Positions 35,001-46,602 of a stretch of DNA of 64,000 nucleotides are shown in pieces. The notes under the pieces were generated by a model that worked only from the letters and a program-made list of their open reading frames with translations, was not told the DNA's origin and ran no database searches. The stretch's first letter is position 1. Each line of letters begins with the position of its first letter. Source of the DNA: Terana coerulea (taxonomy: Eukaryota; Basidiomycota; Agaricomycetes; Polyporales; Phanerochaetaceae); contig JAKOGH010000103.1 in assembly GCA_024811115.1 (NCBI GenBank), positions 105,826 to 169,825 of the forward strand, in the 5' to 3' direction. Both the position numbers and the translations under genes were made by a program.

Positions 35001-38000
35001 GTAAGACATCCCTGTTGATGGCGTTGCTCGGCGAGACGCATCATATCCGGCTTGGACCCGATTCCTGGGTGAATCTGCCTCGCGGTGGCGGCGTGGCATA
35101 TGCTGCGCAGGAGTCGTGGGTGCTCAGTGAGACGATCAAGGTATGACAGCTCGCTGGCTTCGATAGAAACACACGGCTGACAGCTGGTAGGATAACATTC
35201 TTTTCGGAGCGCCATACGACGAAGAGCGCTACAAGAAAGGTGAGCGCGATCGAACGTATTGTGATTTCTACGCCTAAACGTTTTATGCACAGTGATTTAC
35301 CAGTGCGCGTTGACGAAGGATCTCCAGTTGTTTAGCTCGGGCGACGAGACGGAGGTGGGCGAGCGCGGCTTGACGCTGAGGTTAGTGTCAAACTACCGAT
35401 GCTGCGTTACCCGATGTACTGACAATATCGTTTGTTTTAGCGGTGGGCAGAAGGTGTGTCGCGTCGCGAACGGTGTCGTGTGTTTGACCATCTAACTTCG
35501 GAGGATAGGCTCGAGTAACACTCGCACGAGCTATATATTCCTCTGCGGAGATCCTTCTTCTTGACGACGTGAGTTACCGCGCGCCGTGCTCATACATTCT
35601 GCGCTAATTTCCACGATAGGTCTTGGCGGCGCTGGTATGTCTGTGCTTCTTGCTATGGAGCGACTGTATTGAAGCCAATTTCATAGGACGTGCACACCTC
35701 GCGTTGGATTGTCGATAAGTGCTTCAAGGGCGATCTCATCAAAGGTCGCACCGTCGTGCTCGTAGTACGCCCTCTCATCCTCATACACTCACCACACGCG
35801 CTTACATTTGGTGTCAGACGCACAATGTTGCGCTCGCCAGCCCTCTGGCAGAGTTCATTGTTTCAATGGGCGTAAATGGCCGGATTAAACTTCAGGGTTC
35901 CGCGGCGGAGGTTCTTGGCAAGGACACGGAGCTAGCGGAAGAAATCACCCACGAGTTGGAAGCCTTGGAACTCGACACACTCGAAGAAGACCTCAGTGAT
36001 GCTAAGGTGGCTGACCCTCCAAGCGGCAAGCTGGTGATTGCGGAAGAAATTGAATATGGACGTGTCAGCTGGAAAGCTTGTGAGTCTCTCGAAGGTACGC
36101 GCTGCGAGAGGTATTCATCGAATGACCACATCGCCTTCCAGTCAAATTGTTCCTGTTCAACTTAGGTGGTTCATGGCCGATTACCTTCTGGATCCAATAC
36201 CTGCTCTCGGAAGGTTTGGCCCAGTTATTCGAAGTCGTGACTATGTGGTGGCTTGGGACATGGGCAACTGAGTATGAGCACAACGATCGCGGCTCCGTTG
36301 ACGCTGCCTAGTGGGTCCTTGTTTTCACGCGCAAAAATGCACATAACTGACCATGTGACCAGTTACCTTGGGATTTACGTGTTAATCACGTTCGCGGGCG
36401 CCTTCACTCATGCATGCGAGCGGGTTGTATACACTCTCGGCTCTATCCGAGCCTCGCGGATTATTCACGACAAGCTCATGAATTCCTTGCTCGCAAGCAC
36501 ATTCCGGTATGTTTTGAGCTGCAATCTGTGGTGGCTGCATCGCTCAGCTATTTTCCAGGTGGCTCGACGTCACGCCCACCTCCAGAGTGATCTCTCGATG
36601 CACCCAGGACATTGCGGCGGGTAAGCGCTTTTGGTGATTAACGTTGCAATAAACTGAGTATGGCGTTTCCAGTTGACGGCGCAGTGTCCCTCAATTTCAA
36701 CAACGCCCGTGAGTGCCTAACGATACATGAATGGTGCTGTTGCTGACTCATCGTCTACAGTCGGAATTGGCATGTCAGTACTAATCAAAATAGGCGCCAT
36801 CGTAGTCAACACGCCTGTCTTCCTGTTGCCCTCCATATTCACCGTGGCGTTGGGCCTGTGGATTGGTATCGTGTACATGAGAGCCCAGCTGGCCGTCAAG
36901 CGCGAGATGTCTAACGCCAAGTCTCCCGTTCTGTCGATGTTTGGTGGTGCAATTGCTGGTATCAGTACGTGACGACGCTTGTGCTGTCCCGAATTGCTGC
37001 TAATTCTTGCTCAGCATCCATTCGTGCATATTCTGCGCAGGACATGTTCAGAGCGCAGCTGATCAAGAAGGTCAATGACTACGTTCGCGCTGGCCGGAGC
37101 TTCTGGCTGCTTAACCGGTAAGCCAGAACCACGCGGTGTACCACATGTTGCTGCTTGACATGCTCTCTCAGATGGGTGGGCATTCGCATCGATGGGCTTT
37201 CGGCCTTGTTTGCGGGCTCCTTGACGTTTTACCTTGTCTATGGCAACACGCACTACACCCCGTCCGGCGTTGGATTCATGATCGCTATGGCAGGTGAGGG
37301 CTTCGTTCGTCAGGCTTCTCTTGTGCATCGCTTACCTTCGCATTAGCGGGGTTCACTCAGATGATTATGTGGACCGTGCATTCGTACAATCAATTTGAGG
37401 GTAAGTGAAAGAAGTCTTCGTGAAGACAATTAGTTGACATGATATCTACTTCACAGTCTCTGCGAACAGGTCCGCTTTTCGTCACCCACCTATCAAAGCA
37501 TAGCTCACTCAGTTTACTCATAGCTTGGAGCGAGTATACCAGTACCTTAGCATCGAGCATGAGCCTAAAGACCAAGCACGTCCTCCCGCTTATTGGCCCT
37601 CGAGCGGTTTACTGCAAGTGGAACGCTTGAGCGCATCCTACTCAGTAGTAAGCGTTGCTCGGTTGTGATCACGTCTTGGGTCACGGACTAACACAGGCTT
37701 CAGGACGGCCCAAAGGTCTTGCAAGATGTTTCCTTTGAGATCAAGAGCGGTGAACGTGTGGGCGTAGGTACGTACCCGGCTTCTTAGCAACGTTCACAAA
37801 CTCACTCATGCTCGTCGATGTGTAGTTGGACGTACAGGATCGGGCAAGTCTACATTGACTTTGGCATTGCTTCGCTGCATCCATACGCAAGGCCTCATCA
37901 CTTATGATGGCATGCCGACGCACACGATGGACCTTGATGCCCTTCGCGGCCATATCACCATCATCCCCCAAATGGTAAGTGAATTCAATCCTTATTAGGA

Positions 38001-38657
38001 CTTGCGAGCTGACAATACCAATTCATAGCCGGAGCTCATGAGCGGAACCCTACGGTACAATTTGGATCCCTTTGAGCAACACGACGACGCCTCCCTCAAC
38101 GACGCTTTGCGGTCTGCTGGCCTATTCTCGCTGCAACAGGAGTCAGACGAGAACCGCATCACGTTAGATACGAAGGTCTCTAGCGGCGGTGCGAACCTGT
38201 CGGTCGGTCAGAGACAGATCATTGCGCTTGCAAGAGCTATGGTACGCCAGAGCAAGCTCCTGATTTTGGATGAGGCGACGTCCGCAATAGGTATAACATT
38301 CGAGTTACGTGTTTGCTTCGTGTCTAAACAACATTTCCAGATTACGAGACCGACGCAGTCATTCAGCAATCGCTCAGGCAGGAGCTCAAGAAGGATGTCA
38401 CGGTGATTACCGTTGCGCATCGTCTTCAGACAATTATGGATTATGACAAGATTGTAAGCCATACCACGTCTGGAGTATGACGCCGCGTACCTAATTTCTC
38501 CCTTACGCAGATGGTCCTTGATGCTGGCCGCCTGGTGGAGTTCGACACTCCGAAATCACTTCTCCAAAACACCGATGGGCTGTTGTACTCACTTGTAGAA
38601 CAGAGCGCGGACAAAGAAGCCCTGTACTCAGCTGCAGGTTTGACCAAGAGACTCTAG
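32011..38657 (+). CDS. ABCC (MRP-type) full-size ABC transporter, copy 1
   Basis: Membrane ATPase of the ABCC/MRP group, likely exporting or vacuole-sequestering conjugated or toxic compounds. About 25 introns. Order: an N-terminal hydrophobic domain (TWPLLASNAVFALQLVVLLL), TMD1 (WVLYVFLDPLIWKG, YVRFEGMITTLVFDHSLRIR), NBD1 with Walker A GPTGSGKTS near 34985, signature LSGGQK and Walker B ILLLDDVLAALD (D in place of the catalytic E, usual for ABCC NBD1), H-loop THNVAL, TMD2 (YLGIYVLITFAGAF, SIRAYSAQDMF), then NBD2 with Walker A GRTGSGKST, signature LSVGQRQ and Walker B LLILDEATSAID. One extra T in the run at 34480-34484 breaks the frame before an exon end; otherwise all splice phases checked agree. 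The start ATG at 32011 follows CACCACC. Tandem paralogue at 39622. Substrate unknown. Confidence 0.88.
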
Positions 38658-39621
38658 TTTCCCGACTTGACATAGGACGGACTATACCTTCTAATAGGTT
38701 CCTCATCTCGTAGAACACATTGTTTAGCACTCATACACTACGTACTTCGCACACGCTTAGATAACAGTGCCTTTGTCCACTGTGACATTGAGCGATGCAA
38801 ACATTTTGAAAGGCAAAACGGGCGGAAACATGAGGTGAGCGCCGAGCGGTCCGCCGCCGCCCCGCGCCACACAGTAGCCGCATCAAAACGGTACGTGTGC
38901 CCTTTTGCCAAGTATACTAGTAATCGTCCCAATACCGTTCTCAGATAGAATAATCCAAAAACCAACTTGGTATTACATTGTAACATATATATAACACTGT
39001 GAATCCCAAGTCAGGTCAGCCTACTACTCGGTGCCTCCAGCGCTGCTACTTAGTTGCGAGCGAGCGCAGCGAGTGAGCCTATTCCTAAAAGGGGCCTGAA
39101 GGCCGAACAAACATGTACAAGTTCACAGCAGGAGCGCTCGTGCTTTTCAACATCGCTGGCGAAGTGAGAAATCTCCCTAAAGCGCGGGCAAATGTCATTC
39201 AAATCCTTTACTTCCTGCACCAACCGATTGGCATCGTTGGACCGCGCATTTCTGTGTAGCTTTTATTGGGAAGTGTGAGGGTACATGCATGCTGTAGCGA
39301 CTACAAACCTCTGCCCTGCCCAAAATCGTTGTATCAATAGGCGCCCTTGCCTGCCGACATGTCCCCGAACCTGACTCTTCGCAGTACGGCAATTCGCAGT
39401 CTAAGAACTCTCTGGGACCGATGTAGGATCCACTGTCGTCTTATAATTCCTGATCTCATAATATTAGTCAGCTACGGAGGCATGCAGTCTATGGCGATAA
39501 GCACAGAAAAGCTTGCGATATCCTATAGGCCTCGTAAGCCCATGTGAGAAACATCCAAATTCCATACTTATGTCGGCGACGTAGTTCAACATCCAGCGTT
39601 CCTTGACTCCATACCTCCACC
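38658..39621. other. Intergenic between ABC paralogues; ABC2 promoter
   Basis: No gene. The last 130 bases (39490-39621) repeat in order the blocks found before copy 1, indicating that the promoter was included in the duplication. A GC-rich stretch occurs at 38810-38900. Confidence 0.55.
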
Positions 39622-42600
39622 ATGGAAGGAGCAGAGGGCGTCCAGGCGATGCTCTTCACTGGCCAGCGTAGCCGGCAAGAGGCGTGAGTCTCTCCGTTTG
39701 CTGACAAACTCAATAAAAGTTAAATAGCATTTGGCAGAGGGCCGTTAGCGCGCACATGGCCTTTGCTGGCATTAAACGCTGTCTTCGCGTTGCAAATCGT
39801 CGTCCTCCTTTTTGTCTGGAGAAGAGTCAAGGCCACTGCGAAAGGTGATGGAACATCGGCGCATACGAAAGAGCCCAAAGGCATAATCCGTCGCAAAGTC
39901 GCCGAAGTCGGCGGATGGTCTATTTTCCTGCATAGGTCGCTCCGCGTCGCCTCTATTGCTGCTTTGCTGGCAATCGTCGCCGTCGCATCTTCCACTGGTA
40001 GCTGGACGCTGCTCAACGTCGCTCTCGTAAATGCCTTGGTAAGTGCTGGCTGGCCCATGGTTGGAGGTTGCCATGCTAACCCACTGCAAAAGGCCTTCTC
40101 TATATTCCTAGGCGTCGTAAACGTCCTCGCGTCGCCTTCCCTGGCCGCAGCCGTTTCGGCGAATTTGACTCTGGTCATGTTCGCTATCTTCGCGACGTAT
40201 GTGTACCGTGACGTCTGGCCTCTCATGACGTTCACGCTCCGACCGGCCGACGAGGGTGAAGGCGCGCTGATATGGACAACAGTCGCTTTGGCCACTTGGG
40301 CGGGCGTGCTCGCACCTCTGTTAGAGCCGTTCCCGTACGTTCCGGCGGTGACTCAGGTGATTGAACTCAACCAGCCGTTGCTTGATTGAGTCTCATATAA
40401 TTTTGCTGTGCAGACGACGGCAGAGCCTCACAGTCCTGAGGAAACTGCCTCCATCCTTGCGTGGGTTCTCTTCGTATTCTTGGACCCACTTGTCTGGAAA
40501 GCGCAAAAACGAATCATCTCCCGTTCGACGAGCTGCTTCCACTGGCCTCGTACGACAAGATGGAACACATGGTCGCGACAAGCTACCGGGTATGTCTCTG
40601 TGCGAATGTCCAGTTTGCATCACTGAGCGAATGCGTTGCAGTATCTGGACCCATTTTCAGGCGCAAAAGATACGGGCATGGCATGGGCGACGCTCAAGGT
40701 GTTGCGCGTGCCTTTGACCGCGCAGTTGCTGTGCTCTATTGTGATAGTAAGTAATTGCATGTCCATAAGCACCAGATGCTCCCGCTCACCTCGTGCTGCC
40801 AGTGCTTCGTTCAGCTTGCGAGCCCCTATGCCGTGAACCGCCTGCTCAAGTGCGTCTGACGCCATCCGAACTCGCTTTCATTAGGACACTGATAGCGCGC
40901 AGGTATCTGGAGGATGGCTCCGATGCGGTGGTGAAGCCATGGGTGTGGATATTATGGATTGGGCTCGGGCCCATGCTCACAACGCTCTTCAAGGAGCTAT
41001 ATCTCTTCTTCTCCGTGCGCACGTTTTCTTGTTCGTGCTTCTGTGTTGCGTTGTAGTGCTAACATGCGCGGCATACAGACACGCGCGTACGTCCGTTTCG
41101 AAGGCTTGATCACGACGCTTGTGTTCGACCACGCCCTGCGGATCCGCATGAAGGCGGCGACACAAAACACCAAGGCGAGCGGCGACGCGTCCACCACCGC
41201 TTCTGCCGCCGCATCGGAGGCGCAGAGCAAAGCCTCTGCGTCTGCTCCCGCGGGAGACAAGACGAACGACCAGGGTAGCAACCTGGTCGGTAAGATTATA
41301 ACGATGGTCACTGCCGACCTGCAGAATATTACGAGTGCCCGGAATTCACTTATTAGTGGTATGTGTCTTTACTTTGTTTTTCGCATGCTGTTGACCTGAC
41401 CGAATTCACAGTGCTGTGTGCGCCGCTGGATCTCGGCATGTCCGCCTGGTTCTTGTATTCCATTTTGGGATGGAGTTCAATCGTCGGCCTTGCTGTTATG
41501 GCCGTGCTTCTGCCTCTACCGAGGCGCGTCCTATATCTAACGAGCGGCGCTCAGAAGAACCAGATGAAGGCGGTGAGAACATCTATAATCAACCGTCCCG
41601 CTAGTACTAAACGGGTCGTGATAGACCGATGCCCGAGTGCAGAAAGTTACAGAACGTGAGTCAGTGTAAGTTCGAAACGGTCTTGCGAGCTCATTTCTTG
41701 GAAGTGGTAAACGTCGTGCGCATGATCAAGCTTTTCGCGTGGGAGAAGCCAATAAAGGAGCAAATCGACGAGAAGCGAGAAGAAGAGCTCAAGTGGGTGT
41801 GGAAGAAGATGCTCTACGGTTTGATTAACTACAACGTCAAGTATGGTTGACCAACTCCACTTCTACTAAATCTGCGCTAACTCATCGGTTTCATGAAGCG
41901 TCACCATACCTCTGCTGCATATGATTGTCACATATGCAACCTATGTAAGCGTTGTCAGCTGTCTCAAAACGTTATGAAGTCTGATGTCGTTTGTATTGTA
42001 GACACTGGTTATGAAGCGGAGCCTGTCAGGTACTTGCACCATTGGGCACTTCGTGTTTTCTGCATGTACAATTGCTTATTGCGGCACCGCTTTCCAGCAT
42101 CGGTGGTCTTCTCCTCCATCACAGGTATGTGCCAAGGTGGCGCACCAGGCCGTGTGCTGATAGAGATGCGACCAGGCTTCAACATCATAAGGCAAGAAAT
42201 GTTCGCGTTGAACACTTTCATTCCGTCCATGATCTCAGGTACATACATCGCCGCCGCTACGTTCATTCCATGTATTCATCGCATTTGCTGATGCAGCATA
42301 CGTCTCTCTTGGACGTCTTCGGGAATTCCCTCTGGCAGGTAAGCTATTCGCCTGTGACGGGCCGCATATAATGAGACAAAATGCTAAAGCGTGTCTCGAC
42401 AGACCGAGTTGCTCGACTCTTTCACCCAATCACCGTCGGACGCTGTTGCCGCGGAGAGCCCTGGCCATGAATACGACCTAGGCTTCGGAAAGTCCGCCTT
42501 CTCATGGTCACTGGAGTCAGACACACCTGAGTATTCCTCGCAGCAGGCGTTCCGCCTGTACGTGGACGACGACGTTATATTCAAGCGCGGTGCATTTAAC

Positions 42601-45600
42601 CTTATTGTCGGTCCGACGGGCTCCGGCAAGACGTCTATGCTGATGGCACTCCTCGGGGAGACGCATTACATCCGACTTGGACCTGATTCCTGGGTGAATC
42701 TGCCGCGTGGGGGCGGAGTGGCGTATGCTACGCAGGAGTCTTGGGTGCTTAGCGAGACGATCAAGGTGAGTTAAGTCAGCTCGTTGGCTCCGTTTCGCAA
42801 AGGTAGCTGACATTGCGTAGGAGAATATCTTGTTTGGATCGCCATACGATGAAGAACGGTACAAGAAAGGTGAATTTTTGTCTCATATTCTCTTTTTTCA
42901 ACTCCATAAATCCGGCTGGCAGTGATCTACCAGTGCGCTTTGACGAAGGATCTTCAGCTGTTCAACTCTGGCGATGAGACCGAAGTGGGTGAGCGTGGCC
43001 TGACATTAAGGTTAGTGGTGGACTGCAAGAGCTTCATTACTGATTCGCTGATGATGTTATTTATTAAAGCGGCGGACAGAAGGTGCGCCTTACGAGGGAT
43101 ATTCCGTACGTTTGGCCAGCTAACTATAAAGGGTAGGCCCGGGTAACGCTTGCACGAGCTATATACTCTTCCTCGGAGATTCTTCTTCTTGACGATGTGA
43201 GCCCACCCGACGTTGCATGTATCTATCTTGTGCTAATTATCATAAAAGGTCTTGGCTGCCTTGGTATATTCACATATCTTTTTATGGCACCGCTGTATAC
43301 TGACCAGTTCCATAGGACGTGCACACCTCGCGTTGGGTTGTCGACAAGTGCTTCCGAGGCGATCTCATCAAGGGCCGCACCGTCGTCCTCGTAGTGCGTC
43401 ACCTCATCCTGACCCTCTTTTGCTCTCGCTGACAGGTTGCTCAAGACACACAATGTTGCGCTCGCCAGTCCACTGGCGGATTTCATTGTTTCGATGGGTA
43501 CAAACGGCCGCATCAAACTCCAGGGTTCCGCTGCGGAGGTACTCGGTAAGGACCGCGAGCTGGCCGAAGAGATCACCCACGAGTTGGAAGCCCTGGAACT
43601 CGACGCACATGAGGATAATCTTGATGATGTCAAGTGGCACAGCCCGCCAGCGGAAAACTGGTCGTCGCTGAAGAGATTGAATACGGCCGAGTCAGTTGGA
43701 AAGCTTGTGAGCACCTCCCGAGTCCCCTCTACCAGACGTTTTAATCGAATAGCCGCGCGGCTTTCCAGTCAGATTATTCCTCTTTAATCTGGGGGGTTCA
43801 TGGCCGATTACCTTCTGGACCCAATTCGTACTCTCGGAGGGCTTGGCTCAGTTCCTCGAAGTTGTGACGATGTGGTGGCTTGGTGTCTGGGCCGCCAAGT
43901 ATGAGTACAGCGATCGGGCTTCCGTAAATGCTGCCTAGTAAGTCCCTGTTTGCACGTACGTGAAAAAAAGAATATCGCTAACCATGACAACAGTTACCTC
44001 GGGATTTATGTTTTGATCACGTTCTGTGGCTCCTTCATCACTGTCTGCAAGCGGGCGGTATACACTCTGGGTTCTATCCGAGCCTCACGCATGATTCATG
44101 ATCAGCTTATTACCTCTTTGCTGGGAACTACATTCCGGTATGTCTTCATGTTCACGAGTTGCATCTACTGCACAACTTAACCATTTTGTAGTTGGCTCGA
44201 CATAACGCCCACCTCCAGAATGATTGCCAGAAGCACGCAAGACATGGCCGCTGGTAAGCGCACCTGGTAATTGACTCTGTATCAAACTGACTAATGTGCT
44301 GCCAGTCGATGGGCCAATTTCAAACAACTTCACGAATACTTGTGCGTGTGTGGTGACCCTTGAAGGGGGTTATTGCTGACGCGTGAGCTACAGTCGGAAT
44401 TAGCATGTCAGCGGTGATCAAAGCAGCTGTTATCGTGGCCAATGCGCCTGTCTTCCTGTTGCCGGCCTTTGTTACCTTGGCGTTGGGCCTTTGGATAGGC
44501 GTCGTGTACATGAGAGCGCAACTGGCTGTCAAGCGTGAAATGTCCAACGCCAAGTCTCCCGTTTTATCGACGTTTAGCGGTGCAATTGCCGGCATCGGTG
44601 CGTATATGCGTCTGTATTTCCTGGACTGATCCTCACTCTTCCTCAGCATCCATCCGTGCGTACTCGGCGCAGGGTATGTTCAGAGCGCAGTTGATCAAGA
44701 AGGTCAATGACTCTATTCGTGCTGGCAGGAGCTTCTGGCTTCTGAATCGGTAAGCCACAGTCACACTGCACCATATTTTGTCACTTACGCAGTCTCTCAG
44801 ATGGGTAGCTGTGCGTGTCAACGGGCTTTCAGGGCTGTTCGCGTGCTCCCTAGCATTTTATCTCGTATATGGGAGCTCGTACACCAGTCCGGCCGCCATT
44901 GGATTTGTTCTTGCTATCACTGGTGAGCACTTCATCTGTCAGTTATCCAGACAAGCGTCGCTTACAGCTTTGATAGCGGGATTCACCTCCGTGGTTATGT
45001 CGATCGTGTATTGGTGTAATCAGTTTGAAAGTAAGTGTGGATGGACTGCTCCGTGACAGGTAGCTAAGATGATGTACTTTTGATAGTATCTGCAAACAGG
45101 TGCGCTTTCCCAGTCTCCATGCGGTAAAGCGCCGCTTACCGAGTTTATATCCAGTCTGGAGCGGGTGTACCAATACCTTACCATTGAGCATGAGCCCAAA
45201 GACCAAGCAAAGCCTCCTGCTTATTGGCCTTCGAGCGGAAAATTGGAAGTGGAAGGCTTGTCCGCGTCTTACTCAGTAGTGAGCGCTGCCTACAGATTCT
45301 GCGTCTAGGTTCATCTAAGCTGATCTCTGACCGCAGGATGGTCCGAAAGTCTTACAAGATATTTCGTTCCAGATTAAGAGTGGCGAACGGGTTGGCGTGG
45401 GTACGTATTACCTGACTACGTGGCATTTTCTGGGCTGCTCATGCTGGTAAACGTGTAGTTGGACGTACAGGGTCGGGCAAGTCGACGCTGGCTTTGGCCC
45501 TACTCCGCGGCGTATACACCCAAGGCCTCGTTGCGTACGACGGCATACCAACGCACACAATGGACCTTGATGCTCTACGAGGCCATATCACCATCATCCC

Positions 45601-46289
45601 TCAAGTGGTGAGTGATATTGATTATTCCTAGACTTGTGGACTGATGGCGCTGGTTGACAGCCCGAGCTCATCGGCGGTACCCTGCGCTATAATCTGGACC
45701 CCTTCCAGCAGCACGAAGATGCCTCTCTCAACGACGCGTTGCGGTCTGCTGGCCTGTTCTCGCTGCAGCAGGAATTGGACGAGAATCGCATCACGTTGGA
45801 TACGGAGATCTCCAGCGGCGGCACGAATCTGTCTGTCGGTCAGAGACAGATCATCGCGCTTGCCAGAGCCATGGTACGACAGAGCAAGCTCTTGATCTTA
45901 GACGAGGCGACGTCCGCGATAGGTAAGGCATTCGACCTACGCGTTTGTGACATTTCTCTGAGCAGAATCACAGATTATGAGACCGACGCCGTCATTCAGC
46001 AATCGCTCAGGCAGGAGCTCAAGAAGGACGTTACCGTCATTACCGTCGCTCATCGTCTTCAGACCATCATGGATTACGACAAGATTGTAGGTCATAACGC
46101 GTCCGCAAAGTAACCTGATGTGCCTAACTTCATGACACGCAGATGGTCCTTGATGCTGGCCGTCTCGTCGAGTTCGATACTCCGAGATCACTTCTCCAAA
46201 AAGAAGATGGGCTCTTGTATGCGCTCGTGGAAGAGAGCGCGGACAGAGATGCTCTGTACTCAGCTGCAGGCTTGACCAAACAAGCCTGA
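39622..46289 (+). CDS. ABCC (MRP-type) full-size ABC transporter, copy 2
   Basis: Close paralogue of the gene at 32011, with the same domain order and intron positions. It retains both nucleotide-binding domains: NBD1 Walker A GPTGSGKTS near 42610 and LLLDD Walker B; NBD2 Walker A GRTGSGKST near 45465, LSVGQRQ and LLILDEATSAI. Between the two proteins the NBDs are nearly identical, while the N-terminal domain and the linker after TMD1 (ATQNTKASGDASTTASAAAS versus its counterpart) differ more. Two single-base frame breaks stand out against copy 1: one A too few in the run at 40505-40509 and one C too many at 42328-42330. The flanking protein is fully conserved, so sequence error is the simplest reading. 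The gene ends GLTKQA, TGA at 46287-46289. Confidence 0.85.
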
Positions 46290-46602
46290 TAAAGAATGGA
46301 CTGCCTTCACTTGCTTGCCTACTGTCTCGTAGATCATGTTCATTGGACACTTATCACACATTTAGTGCGTTATACGCCACGGACGGGACATTTTTACAAT
46401 ACTTGTACGTTCCTCTGATGTGGCATGGACCGTCGTGTGTAGTTACACCCGATCATCTTTGACATTTTTGCGGACTGGATGCGTAAGTCAATGCACTAGG
46501 TCTACAGTATGTAGATGATGCTCCATAAAATTCGAGGATTTGCTACAATACATGTTGGCATGATTGATACTGCTACATGGGTGGGTACATTTGTCCGTTA
46601 CA
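46290..46602. other. Convergent intergenic, ABC2 / amine oxidase
   Basis: Short 3' region between convergent genes; nothing recognised. Confidence 0.6.
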
